Shown: piece after piece, positions 1 to 7,891 of the stretch
Layout: each line of letters begins with the position of its first letter
Numbering within the stretch: the first letter of the stretch is position 1
Origin: Bacteroidota bacterium
GTDB lineage: Bacteria > Bacteroidota > Bacteroidia > Bacteroidales > Bacteroidaceae
NCBI GenBank assembly: GCA_023426145.1
Contig: JAFABG010000015.1
Coordinates: forward strand, 1 to 64,000
Direction: 5' to 3'
Length of the DNA stretch: 64,000 nt
Notes under the pieces: generated by a model
Told to the model about the DNA's origin: nothing
The model's input: only the letters and a program-made list of their open reading frames with translations
Database searches by the model: none
Position numbers and translations under genes: made by a program

Positions 1-519
1 TGACTGGCGGGGCTTCTTTGTTTTTACCCCCTCTTGCATGCAACTGTAGGGTCTGCAAGAAATGCTAAGCAGCAAGTATGATCCGATACACACCGATCTG
101 AGTGAATCGGGATGTGAAAGTAGGAAGAGATCTAAGAGGAAGCCTTAAGTCTTTAGCATTATAGGCTATTTAAGGCGTTTTAAGACACGCTTGTAAGGGA
201 ACCACCCATAATACTAGATCTTTGTACTATATTGATGTATTGACCAATAAATTGTATATTATGAAAGAATATGAGAGAGTTATCTAAAGCTTTGACTTTA
301 ATGAAGTGAAGCAAGTGTAGAATCTGTTTGAAGCTAATAGGACGTTTTAAGGCTTTTACCAAGGATAACCTAGTCTTCTCATTTCTAAATCTCATAGATC
401 ATTGCATATACTCCTTTATATTACTTTCAGGAGAGACTAAGGAATAATTTAATTGGAGGCTTGATGGCTAAAGGGGCTTCTTTAGATTTATTGCGGGAAT
501 GAGACTGAGCGGATAGAAT
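1..519. other. gene-poor stretch with no supported gene
   Basis: I see no convincing gene here. The plus strand has a short open frame that runs in from the window edge and stops at 66-68, so the tail of a gene outside the window is possible but cannot be shown. A 71-codon frame on the minus strand (180-395) has no recognisable family, no plausible promoter and a composition that does not look coding. I looked for 5S rRNA, RNase P RNA, tmRNA and intron ends and found none of their hallmark sequences. Confidence 0.4.
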
Positions 520-562
520 AAAAAAAGGGCTCAATTATCTGCTTATTAGATAATTAAGCTCT
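520..562 (-). terminator. intrinsic terminator of the tRNA-Phe/tRNA-Pro transcript
   Basis: On the minus strand a stem of about 15 bp (arms 526-540 and 548-562, two G-U pairs) is followed directly by a run of seven T residues. It lies just downstream of tRNA-Pro in the direction of transcription, so it ends the tRNA operon. Confidence 0.8.
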
Positions 563-568
563 AACCTG

Positions 569-641
569 TCGGAATGAGGCGATTCGAACGCCCGACCCCT
601 ACGTCCCGAACGTAGTGCGCTACCAACTGCGCTACATTCCG
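569..641 (-). tRNA. tRNA-Pro (anticodon CGG)
   Basis: Read on the minus strand this 73-nt segment folds as a full cloverleaf. The acceptor stem pairs CGGAATG with CATTCCG, the D arm is GCGC/GCGC, the anticodon stem is CTACG/CGTAG with loop TTCGGGA giving anticodon CGG, and the T loop is TTCGAAT. The discriminator base is A. The terminal CCA is not encoded. It is the second gene of a two-tRNA transcript, 14 nt after tRNA-Phe. Confidence 0.95.
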
Positions 642-655
642 CTCTTTAAAAAACG

Positions 656-728
656 TGGTGCCACCAGGAATCGAACCGGGGACACAAGGATTTTCAGTCC
701 TTTGCTCTACCAACTGAGCTATGGCACC
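656..728 (-). tRNA. tRNA-Phe (anticodon GAA)
   Basis: The minus strand folds as a 73-nt cloverleaf: acceptor stem GGTGCCA/TGGCACC, D arm with AGTTGGTA, anticodon stem AAGGA/TCCTT with loop CTGAAAA giving anticodon GAA, and T loop TTCGATT. The discriminator is A and CCA is not encoded. It is the first gene of the tRNA pair, 18 nt downstream of a perfect Bacteroidetes -7 box. Confidence 0.96.
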
Positions 729-745
729 TTTCTCGTTTGCGGGTG

Positions 746-776
746 CAAAGATAAGCATATTTTTTTATAGTGCAAA
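746..776 (-). promoter_or_regulatory. promoter of the tRNA-Phe/tRNA-Pro operon
   Basis: On the minus strand TTTG (773-776) is followed after exactly 19 nt by TATCTTTG (746-753). This matches the Bacteroidetes primary sigma factor consensus. Transcription would start about 10 nt upstream of tRNA-Phe. Confidence 0.8.
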
Positions 777-882
777 TTCTTCTGATTAATTTTTCCTGTT
801 CAGTTTTATCTTGTTCATTTATACATCTGATATAGGCTGTGTAGTCTTAATGTAGCTGGTTTGCATTCTAAGCTAATGGATT

Positions 883-914
883 AAAAAAGCGGACGCTCTT
901 CTCAGAGCGCCCGC
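883..914 (-). terminator. intrinsic terminator downstream of the HIT gene
   Basis: The minus strand carries an 11-bp GC-rich stem (GCGGGCGCTCT pairing with AGAGCGTCCGC, one G-U) with a 4-nt loop, followed by six T residues. It lies 24 nt past the HIT stop codon and ends the greA-HIT transcript. Confidence 0.85.
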
Positions 915-938
915 TTGCATATATCATCATCATGGGTT

Positions 939-1331
939 TTATAGAAAGGAGTGTATTGTCTGTGCTATAGCTTTAAATTCTTCATGAGAAAATTTTAGTT
1001 TTGGATTCGAGAATAACATATCCGATTCTTTCTGTATCGGAATTAAATGGATATGTGCGTGAGGTACTTCCAAACCTATAACAGCTTCGCCAACTTTGAT
1101 ACAAGGGTATGCTTTCTTAATAGCTATCGCTATTTGCTTAGCGAAAACATGCATAGCAGCGAGATCTTCATCACTTAAATCAAAGATGTAATCTACTTCC
1201 TGTTTAGGTACCACTAAAGTATGCCCTTTCACTAATGGATTGATATCAAGAAAGGCAAAAAACTTGTCGTTCTCAGCTACTTTGTAGCTAGGAATCTCGC
1301 CAGCGATGATTTTACTGAAAATTGTTGCCAT
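939..1331 (-). CDS. HIT-family nucleotide hydrolase
   Basis: This encodes a 130-residue histidine-triad protein. The signature HAHIH followed by LIPI, near residue 90, is the catalytic triad of the HIT superfamily. The N-terminus (MATIFSKIIAGEIPSYKV) is typical of the HINT/HinT branch, whose members hydrolyse AMP conjugates such as adenosine phosphoramidates in the cytoplasm. I chose the ATG at 1329-1331 because the family begins there; a longer in-frame start at 1364 adds 11 unconserved residues. It follows greA with a 52-nt gap that holds a hairpin, so the two are probably cotranscribed. The physiological substrate cannot be read from sequence. Confidence 0.92.
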   Translation of the reverse strand: MATIFSKIIAGEIPSYKVAENDKFFAFLDINPLVKGHTLVVPKQEVDYIFDLSDEDLAAMHVFAKQIAIAIKKAYPCIKVGEAVIGLEVPHAHIHLIPIQKESDMLFSNPKLKFSHEEFKAIAQTIHSFL

Positions 1332-1350
1332 AACTTTATTATAGATAAAT

Positions 1351-1379
1351 AAGGCAAGCCTCATATTGAGACCTGCCTT
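1351..1379 (-). other. intercistronic hairpin between greA and the HIT gene
   Basis: A 12-bp stem with two G-U pairs (arms 1351-1362 and 1368-1379) fills most of the gap between the greA stop and the HIT start. It lacks a clear T run, so it may be a weak terminator or an mRNA-stabilising or processing element that sets the relative amounts of the two proteins. Confidence 0.45.
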
Positions 1380-1383
1380 TACG

Positions 1384-1848
1384 TTAAATTGATATGTTTA
1401 CTACTTCTAAAGCAATTTTACCTTGTGGTACAGTGATTTCAGCCACATCACCAACCTTTTTGCCTAGTAGTCCTTGTGCAATAGGTGTGTTGACTGAAAT
1501 TTTGCCTTCTTTTAGATTGGCTTCGCTTTCAGATACAATAGTATATGTCATTTTCATGCCATTCTTAATGTTCTTCAGTTCAACCTTGTTGAGAATCTGT
1601 ACGGAGTCTGTTTTTAGTTTCGATTCGTCGATGATTTTTGCGTCTGCGATAACCGTTTTTAATTTGTTGATACGCATCTCTAGCATACCTTGTGCTTCTT
1701 TTGCGGCATCATATTCGGCATTTTCCGACAAATCTCCTTTGTCTCTTGCTTCAGCTATAGCCGCGGAGATTTTTGGGCGTTCCACGGTTTCCAACTCTTT
1801 AAGTTCCGCCATTAACTTTTTGTAACCTTCTTCTGACATATAAGCCAT
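1384..1848 (-). CDS. greA: transcription elongation factor GreA
   Basis: GreA binds the RNA polymerase secondary channel and stimulates cleavage of backtracked RNA. The 154-residue product has the N-terminal coiled coil (residues 1-75) with the tip motif DLSENAEYDAAKEAQ, whose acidic residues act at the polymerase active site, and the C-terminal FKBP-like domain ending in TPIAQGLLGKKVGDVAEI. Length is close to the usual 158. The ATG at 1846-1848 is preceded by AAGGAGG about 10 nt upstream, a strong Shine-Dalgarno sequence unusual for this phylum; the longer in-frame start has no support. It has its own promoter and a terminator-like leader, described separately. Confidence 0.96.
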   Translation of the reverse strand: MAYMSEEGYKKLMAELKELETVERPKISAAIAEARDKGDLSENAEYDAAKEAQGMLEMRINKLKTVIADAKIIDESKLKTDSVQILNKVELKNIKNGMKMTYTIVSESEANLKEGKISVNTPIAQGLLGKKVGDVAEITVPQGKIALEVVNISI

Positions 1849-1889
1849 GATGTTTTTCCTCCTTTTAATTTTAAAATGGTCATATAAAC

Positions 1890-1921
1890 AAAAAAGAATT
1901 CCAACATGAACCATGCTGGAA
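1890..1921 (-). terminator. terminator-like hairpin in the greA leader
   Basis: On the minus strand a 10-bp stem (arms 1912-1921 and 1899-1908, 3-nt loop, one G-U) is followed by TTCTTTTTTG. It lies between the greA promoter (1943-1974) and the greA start (1848), so transcripts begun there meet it about 15-45 nt after initiation. It could also stop read-through from the lipoprotein gene upstream. As a leader element it would make greA expression depend on terminator bypass. Confidence 0.7.
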
Positions 1922-1942
1922 CCCTCTTTTCGGTTATTTCTG

Positions 1943-1974
1943 CAAATATAGACTTTTAAGAGATATGTGTCAAG
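1943..1974 (-). promoter_or_regulatory. greA promoter
   Basis: On the minus strand CTTG (1971-1974) is followed after 20 nt by TATATTTG (1943-1950), a good Bacteroidetes promoter. The predicted start near 1936 gives a leader of about 88 nt that contains the terminator-like hairpin. No second promoter-like box is seen between the hairpin and greA. Confidence 0.7.
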
Positions 1975-2028
1975 TAAAAAACGATGCTATGTAACATATT
2001 TAAACGAAATATGCTAAATTATAACAAA

Positions 2029-3180
2029 TTAGATAAGAGACTTAACTGCAGCTTCCAAGTCTTTTATATCTTCTCCACGAACCTTTAATTCGTTGTTTCT
2101 ATTGATTAAGAAGAGTGCTGGTACTTGACGAACATTATATACGGCTATGTTTGTTGAATAGACTCCGTTTCCGTCTCGCACACAAACCCATGGTAAATTG
2201 CTGGCAGTTGTTTTCCAGTAATGTTCGTCGGCATCTAGAGAAACTTGATAAATTTCTAAACCTTGTGAGGCATATTTATTATAAAGTTCTCGAAGCATCA
2301 TATTGTGGGGTGCTCCAGCTGGTGATTGAAATACGGAGAAGTCTAATAAAACTACTTTCCCTTTTAAATCGCTTAGTTTACGAGTGTTACCTTTAACATC
2401 TCGTAATACAATGTCAATAATACCTGTTTCAACAATCTTTTCTTTAGGGATATCTAATGCTTTAGTATGTGGTTTACGCGTGTTCTTCATACCCTTGATA
2501 ACAATATTGTATAGGTTTTGTGACCGAACTGCATGAGGGTAAGTATTATTAAGACTAGTAGCTACAGCGGCAAAGCATTTTACATCGTCCTTGCTGTTCA
2601 GTGGATCAAAAATCAGGTAATCATTTAATTTTTGAAAGAGAGCGTAATAAGCAGCTGTAGTATTAGGAGCAGCAAAGATATAGTTCACTTTTACATCTTG
2701 CTTGTAATTATTTAATAGTTCTGACAAATTATTCTCGAAAGTGTCATGTCCCAATTTGTTAGCCTGCAATTCTTTTAATAAATTGGTTACATTATTCTGT
2801 AGCTCAATTTGTTTGATCGTCAATTCTTTAATCTTGCTACAGTTTTGAGAGCCTTCAACGTTATAAGCTGTAGAAAAATCTACATATGGAGCGTTGATAT
2901 GAATAGTTTCAATAGAATCAATAGAAAAATTGATTACTTTGTCTTCTAAACGAAGGCGGTAGAATTCAGGTGATTCAGGACGAGGTTGTTTAAATTTAAA
3001 TGATCCTTCTCCTTTTAGCTTCATCGAGTCGAGGGTGATAATCCCTTCAAGACCTGAAGCTTCAAGATAAAGAGTTTTTCCATCGGCTCCTGATATATCT
3101 CCGGTCACTTCAAATTTTGGACCTGAACTACAAGCGGTAATAATAAGTGCTGAAAGCACTGCAAAAGTAATCTTTTTCAT
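2029..3180 (-). CDS. DUF4369/thioredoxin-fold lipoprotein lacking the CxxC pair
   Basis: A 383-residue envelope lipoprotein with lipobox IITAC (Cys17), an N-terminal DUF4369-like beta domain (about 20-115), a helical middle and a C-terminal AhpC/TSA-TlpA thioredoxin fold (about 250-383). Relatives in Bacteroides act in periplasmic thiol-disulfide exchange. Here the position normally occupied by WCxxC reads QSPAG (about 285-289), so both redox cysteines are missing, while the cis-proline region VPALFLI is kept. A role in redox catalysis is therefore unlikely; a binding or chaperone role is an inference. The start at 3178-3180 gives a proper signal peptide; the longer frame does not. Transcribed alone from a promoter at 3204-3233. 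Confidence 0.85.
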   Translation of the reverse strand: MKKITFAVLSALIITACSSGPKFEVTGDISGADGKTLYLEASGLEGIITLDSMKLKGEGSFKFKQPRPESPEFYRLRLEDKVINFSIDSIETIHINAPYVDFSTAYNVEGSQNCSKIKELTIKQIELQNNVTNLLKELQANKLGHDTFENNLSELLNNYKQDVKVNYIFAAPNTTAAYYALFQKLNDYLIFDPLNSKDDVKCFAAVATSLNNTYPHAVRSQNLYNIVIKGMKNTRKPHTKALDIPKEKIVETGIIDIVLRDVKGNTRKLSDLKGKVVLLDFSVFQSPAGAPHNMMLRELYNKYASQGLEIYQVSLDADEHYWKTTASNLPWVCVRDGNGVYSTNIAVYNVRQVPALFLINRNNELKVRGEDIKDLEAAVKSLI

Positions 3181-3203
3181 ATCTCGTGTGTTTATTAGAG
3201 GTG

Positions 3204-3233
3204 CAAATATACGTCTTTTCAAGATTAGTCAAA
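3204..3233 (-). promoter_or_regulatory. promoter of the thioredoxin-fold lipoprotein
   Basis: Minus strand TTTG (3230-3233), 18 nt, TATATTTG (3204-3211). The spacing is one short of the usual 19. It lies 24 nt upstream of the chosen start codon. Confidence 0.65.
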
Positions 3234-3328
3234 GCATTTTGATCGGATCTTCATGGTTGATTTGCAAAAAAAAACATCAGGAGTTTAACTTTTTACCTCA
3301 TTCCCACATAATTACAATGATAAATGTA

Positions 3329-3336
3329 TATCTTTG
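3329..3336 (+). promoter_or_regulatory. -7 box of the pnp promoter
   Basis: TATCTTTG followed by C matches the Bacteroidetes -7 element and lies 39 nt upstream of the pnp start codon. No good TTTG is found at the expected distance upstream, so only the -7 part is well supported. Confidence 0.55.
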
Positions 3337-3375
3337 CAGGAATTTAGAAAGAAAAGTATTGATAAAACAATTTTT

Positions 3376-5502
3376 ATGATTAACCCAATTGTTAAGACAA
3401 TCGAGTTACCTGATGGGAGAACCATCACACTCGAGACGGGAAAGTTGGCAAAACAGGCAGACGGTTCTGTAATGCTACGCATGGGAAACACCATGTTGTT
3501 GGCTACTGTTTGTGCCGCTAAAGATGCAGTTCCCGGAACAGATTTTATGCCTTTACAGGTAGAGTACAAAGAAAAATTTGCGGCCTTCGGCCGTTTCCCT
3601 GGTGGTTTCACCAAAAGAGAAGGCAGAGCTTCTGATTATGAGATCCTCACTTGTCGTCTTGTAGACCGCGCTCTTCGCCCTTTATTCCCCGACAATTATC
3701 ATGCAGAGGTATATGTTAACATCGTTCTTTTTTCAGCAGATGGAGTAGATATGCCTGATGCTTTGGCAGGGCTAGCTGCTTCAGCAGCACTTGCTGTTTC
3801 AGATATTCCATTTAACGGACCGATCTCGGAAGTACGTGTTGCACGTATTGATGGACAGTTCGTTATTAACCCGACTTTCGATCAATTAGAAAAGGCTGAT
3901 ATGGACCTTATGGTTGCCGCTACTTATGAAAACATCATGATGGTAGAAGGTGAAATGCACGAGGTTTCTGAGGCTGATCTTCTTGAAGCGATGAAAGCTG
4001 CTCACGAAGCAATTAAGGTTCATTGTAAAGCTCAAATGGAGTTGACTGAAGAGGTTGGTAAAGCGGTTAAACGTGAATATAACCACGAAGTTAATGATGA
4101 GGATCTTCGTAAGGCTGTTCGTGAGGCTTGTTATGATAAAGCTTATGCAGTTGCTGCTTCAGGAAATAATAATAAACATGAACGTTTTGATGCTTTTGAA
4201 GCAATACGTGAAGAATTCAAAGCACAATTTTCTGAAGATGAATTGGATGAAAAAGCTGCTTTAATTGATCGTTATTATCACGATGTAGAGAAAGAAGCTA
4301 TGCGCCGTTCAATTCTTGATGAAGGAAAACGTTTGGATGGACGTAAGACTACAGAAATTAGACCGATTTGGTGTGAAGTGGGTTATTTGCCCGGTCCTCA
4401 TGGATCTGCTATTTTTACTCGTGGTGAGACTCAATCTCTTACTTCTGTAACTTTGGGTACGAAGTTAGATGAGAAGATCATTGATGATGTCTTGAGCCAT
4501 GGAAGAGAACGTTTCTTGTTGCACTATAATTTCCCACCATACTCAACAGGTGAAGCAAAAGCTCAACGCGGGGTTGGTCGTCGTGAAATTGGTCATGGTC
4601 ATTTGGCTTGGCGTGCTTTAAAAGGTCAGATTCCTGCTAATTATCCTTATGTTGTTCGTGTAGTTTCGGATATTCTTGAATCTAATGGTTCATCATCTAT
4701 GGCTACAGTTTGTGCTGGAACTTTGGCATTGATGGATGCAGGTGTGAAAATTAAAAAACCCGTATCAGGTATCGCGATGGGATTGATTAAGAATCCGGGA
4801 GAGGATAAATACGCTGTATTGTCTGATATTTTAGGTGATGAAGACCACCTTGGAGATATGGACTTTAAGGTTACTGGTACTAAGGATGGTATCACTGCCA
4901 CTCAGATGGATATTAAAGTTGACGGTTTGTCATATGATATTCTTGAACGTGCATTAAATCAAGCGAGAGAAGGACGTATGCACATTCTTGGTAAGATTGA
5001 AGAAACTATTGCTGAACCACGTGAAGACTTGAAAGATCATGCTCCACGCATTGAAACGATGACTATTCCTAAAGAATTCATTGGTGCTGTAATCGGCCCT
5101 GGTGGAAAGATTATTCAGGGTATGCAAGAGGAGACTGGTGCGGTTATCACTATCGAGGAAGTTGATGGTATGGGTCGTATAGAGGTTTCTGGTACAAATA
5201 AGAAGTGCATTGATGATGCTATGCGCATGATTAAAGCGATTGTTGCCGTTCCTGAAGTAGGTGAAGTGTACAAGGGTAAAGTTCGTTCTATTATGCCTTA
5301 CGGTGCATTCATTGAATTCTTACCGGGCAAAGATGGTTTGTTACACATTTCTGAAATCGATTGGAAGCGTCTAGAAACTGTAGAAGAAGCAGGAATTAAG
5401 GAAGGTGAGGAAATTGAAGTTAAATTAATTGATATTGATCAGAAAACAGGTAAGTTCAAACTTTCAAGAAAAGTTTTGATGCCTAAACCTGAAAAGAAAT
5501 AA
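3376..5502 (+). CDS. pnp: polyribonucleotide nucleotidyltransferase (PNPase)
   Basis: PNPase degrades RNA 3' to 5' by phosphorolysis and can also add 3' tails. The 708-residue product has the full order: first RNase PH domain (about 10-230), helical linker, second RNase PH domain (about 320-545, with GEAKAQRGVGRREIGHGHLAWRAL), KH domain (about 560-615, GAVIGPGGKIIQGMQEETG) and S1 domain (about 625-695, GKVRSIMPYGAFIEFLPGKDGLLHISEI). Length matches the family. I chose the ATG at 3376 because MINPIVKTIELPDGR aligns with family starts; an upstream in-frame ATG at 3334 overlaps the -7 box. Single-gene unit closed by a terminator. Confidence 0.98.
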   Translation: MINPIVKTIELPDGRTITLETGKLAKQADGSVMLRMGNTMLLATVCAAKDAVPGTDFMPLQVEYKEKFAAFGRFPGGFTKREGRASDYEILTCRLVDRALRPLFPDNYHAEVYVNIVLFSADGVDMPDALAGLAASAALAVSDIPFNGPISEVRVARIDGQFVINPTFDQLEKADMDLMVAATYENIMMVEGEMHEVSEADLLEAMKAAHEAIKVHCKAQMELTEEVGKAVKREYNHEVNDEDLRKAVREACYDKAYAVAASGNNNKHERFDAFEAIREEFKAQFSEDELDEKAALIDRYYHDVEKEAMRRSILDEGKRLDGRKTTEIRPIWCEVGYLPGPHGSAIFTRGETQSLTSVTLGTKLDEKIIDDVLSHGRERFLLHYNFPPYSTGEAKAQRGVGRREIGHGHLAWRALKGQIPANYPYVVRVVSDILESNGSSSMATVCAGTLALMDAGVKIKKPVSGIAMGLIKNPGEDKYAVLSDILGDEDHLGDMDFKVTGTKDGITATQMDIKVDGLSYDILERALNQAREGRMHILGKIEETIAEPREDLKDHAPRIETMTIPKEFIGAVIGPGGKIIQGMQEETGAVITIEEVDGMGRIEVSGTNKKCIDDAMRMIKAIVAVPEVGEVYKGKVRSIMPYGAFIEFLPGKDGLLHISEIDWKRLETVEEAGIKEGEEIEVKLIDIDQKTGKFKLSRKVLMPKPEKK

Positions 5503-5530
5503 AAAGCAGATTGCTTTTTTCAAATTACTA

Positions 5531-5565
5531 GCAGCTCATACTTTATGTTTGAGCTGCTTTTTTGT
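5531..5565 (+). terminator. pnp terminator
   Basis: Eight-bp stem GCAGCTCA (5531-5538) and TGAGCTGC (5550-5557) followed by a run of T residues, 28 nt past the pnp stop. Confidence 0.85.
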
Positions 5566-5582
5566 TTTTAGGAAATGGCTAG

Positions 5583-5662
5583 AAAAAAGAATCGGAAAGT
5601 ACCCCCATACTTCCCGATTCGAAACAGTCAAAAATCGACCTTAATCAATTTATTAACTTAAC
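5583..5662 (-). ncRNA. candidate small RNA, about 80 nt
   Basis: On the minus strand a perfect -7 box TATCTTTG (5669-5676) is followed by about 40 AU-rich nt and then a 12-bp stem with one mismatch (arms 5608-5619 and 5590-5601, loop rich in G) and a T run at about 5583-5589. There is no open reading frame in the interval. It sits in the 357-bp gap between the convergent genes pnp and buk, about 200 bp past the buk stop. The -33 element is weak. It might instead be only the terminator of the ptb-buk transcript, but a strong -7 box placed 70 nt before a terminator in a non-coding gap is the layout of a small RNA gene. I do not recognise the family. Confidence 0.45.
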
Positions 5663-5859
5663 ACGATGCAAAGATATGAGAAAAATTTCTTTGAAAGAGC
5701 TTTTTGAGTTAAAAAGTTTAGAATCCCACCAAATAATACTCACCTTTAAGGATGCAATAATATTCTTCAATTTGCAGTATTATACGCTTATTCTGAGCAA
5801 GTTGGTTCTCAATACCGAGGGATTGAGATTCTTTGATTATCTTAATTGTAAGTGAATGA

Positions 5860-6924
5860 CTACTTGTAGATTTGTATTGGGAGATCTCCTTTCAGCGCAC
5901 CTAGGGCATTGTAGGCTAAGGATTCCATTTCCCCTTCTCCAGGATACACATAAATAGGGGCCAAAAAAGAAATTCTTTGTTTTAATCTTGAAATGATATA
6001 ATCTGAATAGGCAATTCCTCCTGTTAGTAAAATAGCATCTACTTTTCCATAAAGTACTGTTGCCGCTCCACCAATAGCTTTGGCTATATTGTAAACCATA
6101 GCATCAAGAATGAGCTCAGCTTTCTTATCTCCTTTTTCTATGGATTCTACAATTGCGGGAACATCGGTCGTTCCAAGGTGGGCAGTCAATCCGGCACGTC
6201 CTGAGATACGTTTTTTTAATTCATCCTGAGTTAATTGTTTGCTGAAACAAAGGTCAATTAATTGACCAGCAGGCAAAGTCCCTGCTCTTTCAGGCGAAAA
6301 TGGGCCTTCTCCATCTAATGCGTTGTTAACATCTATAGCTCTTCCCTGATGGTGTACTCCTATAGAGATACCACCTCCTAAGTGGCAAATTAATAAGTCT
6401 AATGATTCATAAGTTGTTTCTTGTTCCTTTGCGTAGCGGCGGGCGATTGCTTTTTGATTTAATGCGTGCCAAATAGTTGTCCTAGGCATTAGTGGAGAAC
6501 CTGAGATTCGTGCAACGTCATCTAGTTCATCAACCACACCCGGGTCTGCTATAAATGCAGGGCAATTGGTAAGTGAAGTTGCAAGATCAGCAGCAATTAG
6601 TCCACCTAGATTGCAAGCATGGGTTCGCATTGCGTGTAGGGTGTCTTGTTTCATAGCTTCGTTAACTTCGTAAACGCCTCCTGGAATGGGCTTGACTAAG
6701 CCTCCTCGTCCAATGATTGCATCGAACGAAAAAGGAACGCCGTTTTTCTTTAACTCTTCCAGAACCAATCCTTTTCTAAATTCAAACTGATCAATGATTT
6801 GTGGATAGGTAGATAGTTCTTCAACAGAATGCTTAATATTCCGCACGATTAATGGTGTCTCATTCTCATAAACTGCTATTTTTGTTGAAGTGGAGCCTGG
6901 ATTGATGACCAATATTTTTTTCAT
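5860..6924 (-). CDS. buk: butyrate kinase
   Basis: Cytoplasmic acyl kinase converting butyryl phosphate and ADP to butyrate and ATP, the last step of the Ptb-Buk route. The 354-residue product has the acetokinase/ASKHA features: phosphate 1 motif LVINPGSTSTKIAVYE at the N-terminus, LICHLGGGISIGVH with phosphate 2, and adenosine motif LTGGIAYSD near the C-terminus. The context with ptb and sequence such as IGRGGLVKPIPGGVYEVN favours butyrate kinase over acetate kinase. The start at 6922-6924 places the phosphate motif at the N-terminus; the longer frame overlaps ptb. It follows ptb by 16 nt. Branched-chain acyl phosphates are possible alternative substrates. Confidence 0.93.
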   Translation of the reverse strand: MKKILVINPGSTSTKIAVYENETPLIVRNIKHSVEELSTYPQIIDQFEFRKGLVLEELKKNGVPFSFDAIIGRGGLVKPIPGGVYEVNEAMKQDTLHAMRTHACNLGGLIAADLATSLTNCPAFIADPGVVDELDDVARISGSPLMPRTTIWHALNQKAIARRYAKEQETTYESLDLLICHLGGGISIGVHHQGRAIDVNNALDGEGPFSPERAGTLPAGQLIDLCFSKQLTQDELKKRISGRAGLTAHLGTTDVPAIVESIEKGDKKAELILDAMVYNIAKAIGGAATVLYGKVDAILLTGGIAYSDYIISRLKQRISFLAPIYVYPGEGEMESLAYNALGALKGDLPIQIYK

Positions 6925-6940
6925 GAGTTTTTCAAGTTTT

Positions 6941-7891
6941 TTATAAACGGTTAGCTTGATTGGCTTTTTCTCTGCATTCACATTCATTTACCTGAAGGCA
7001 TGCCATTGCGATACTATAGTATTTTGATAATCCAGAATCACTTCGCGATGGGAGCACGACCGGGCAGATGGGCCCTTGTAATAGTCCTGCCATCTCTGCA
7101 TTGGCAAACAACGATACGGATTTGTAGAATGCATTTCCTGATTCGATATTGGGGAATATAAGAACATCTGCCTCACCATTGATAGGAGAAACAATTCCTT
7201 TTATATTTCCACTTGCTTTTTCACAAGCAGTACGCACATCCAGCGGACCGTCTATGATAACATTACCGAATTCTCCAGCTTCAGCTAGTTCGACAATATT
7301 CACGTAATCAAGAGAGTGTGGAAATTTGGCGCTAACTTTTTCTGTGCAGTGTATTAATGCTACGCGAGGCTGCTCAATTCCAAAGTGGTGACACATGCAT
7401 ATGGCATACCAAATCATTTCGATACGTTGTTGTAGTGTGGGACGGGGGATTACGGCTGCATCTGAGAAGAATAGGAGTTTATGATACGTAGGAATTTCCA
7501 TGACAGCTAAATGGGTGAGGATTTTCCCCTTTGGGAGTAGTCCTTTTTCTTTGTCGAGGATGGCATGCAACAAATTGTCTGTATTGATGATTCCTTTCAT
7601 CAGTATATCTGCTTTTCCTTCTCGGACAATGCGGACTGCCTCGCGTGCAGCTTCATCCGGATCTTCTATGTGAATGGTTTTCACGAGTTCTGGATATTGT
7701 GCCAATACAGGATATTTCTTAAGTATTGCTGAATCTCCAATCATGAGAAACTCTGCAATACCTTCTTTCAAAGCACGGTTGATAGCATATTCCGTATTAG
7801 GATCGTTGGCGCAGACTACGGCAATTCGCTTCCGGCGATTTTGTTCTTTTAAATGAGCTGTAAGCTGGGCAAAGTTTTGAATTGATTCCAT
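6941..7891 (-). CDS. ptb: phosphate butyryltransferase
   Basis: Transfers the butyryl (or branched-chain acyl) group of acyl-CoA to phosphate, giving the substrate of butyrate kinase. The 316-residue product is close to the family length of about 300 and has the Rossmann-like PTA/PTB fold with KADILMKGIINTDNLLHAIL, HLAVMEIPTYHKLLFFSDAAVIPRP and the C-terminal PVVLPSRSD. First gene of a two-gene operon. It ends with a short tail rich in Cys and Asn, which is slightly unusual. In the absence of other butyrate-pathway genes here, whether the pair makes butyrate or recycles branched acyl-CoA is unresolved. Confidence 0.93.
   Translation of the reverse strand: MESIQNFAQLTAHLKEQNRRKRIAVVCANDPNTEYAINRALKEGIAEFLMIGDSAILKKYPVLAQYPELVKTIHIEDPDEAAREAVRIVREGKADILMKGIINTDNLLHAILDKEKGLLPKGKILTHLAVMEIPTYHKLLFFSDAAVIPRPTLQQRIEMIWYAICMCHHFGIEQPRVALIHCTEKVSAKFPHSLDYVNIVELAEAGEFGNVIIDGPLDVRTACEKASGNIKGIVSPINGEADVLIFPNIESGNAFYKSVSLFANAEMAGLLQGPICPVVLPSRSDSGLSKYYSIAMACLQVNECECREKANQANRL

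Noticed and set aside
1..519. 5S rRNA, RNase P RNA, tmRNA or group II intron fragment
   Set aside because: A few short resemblances (GTGAAAGTAGGAAG) are not supported by the conserved core sequences or secondary structure of these RNAs.
1394..1825. 143-codon open frame on the plus strand, antisense to greA
   Set aside because: It is the mirror of greA codons, has no recognisable domain and no promoter.
5860..7891. Acetate kinase/phosphate acetyltransferase as an alternative for buk-ptb
   Set aside because: Both lengths (about 354 and 316 residues) and motifs fit the butyrate branch; acetate kinase has about 400 residues and other signature sequences.
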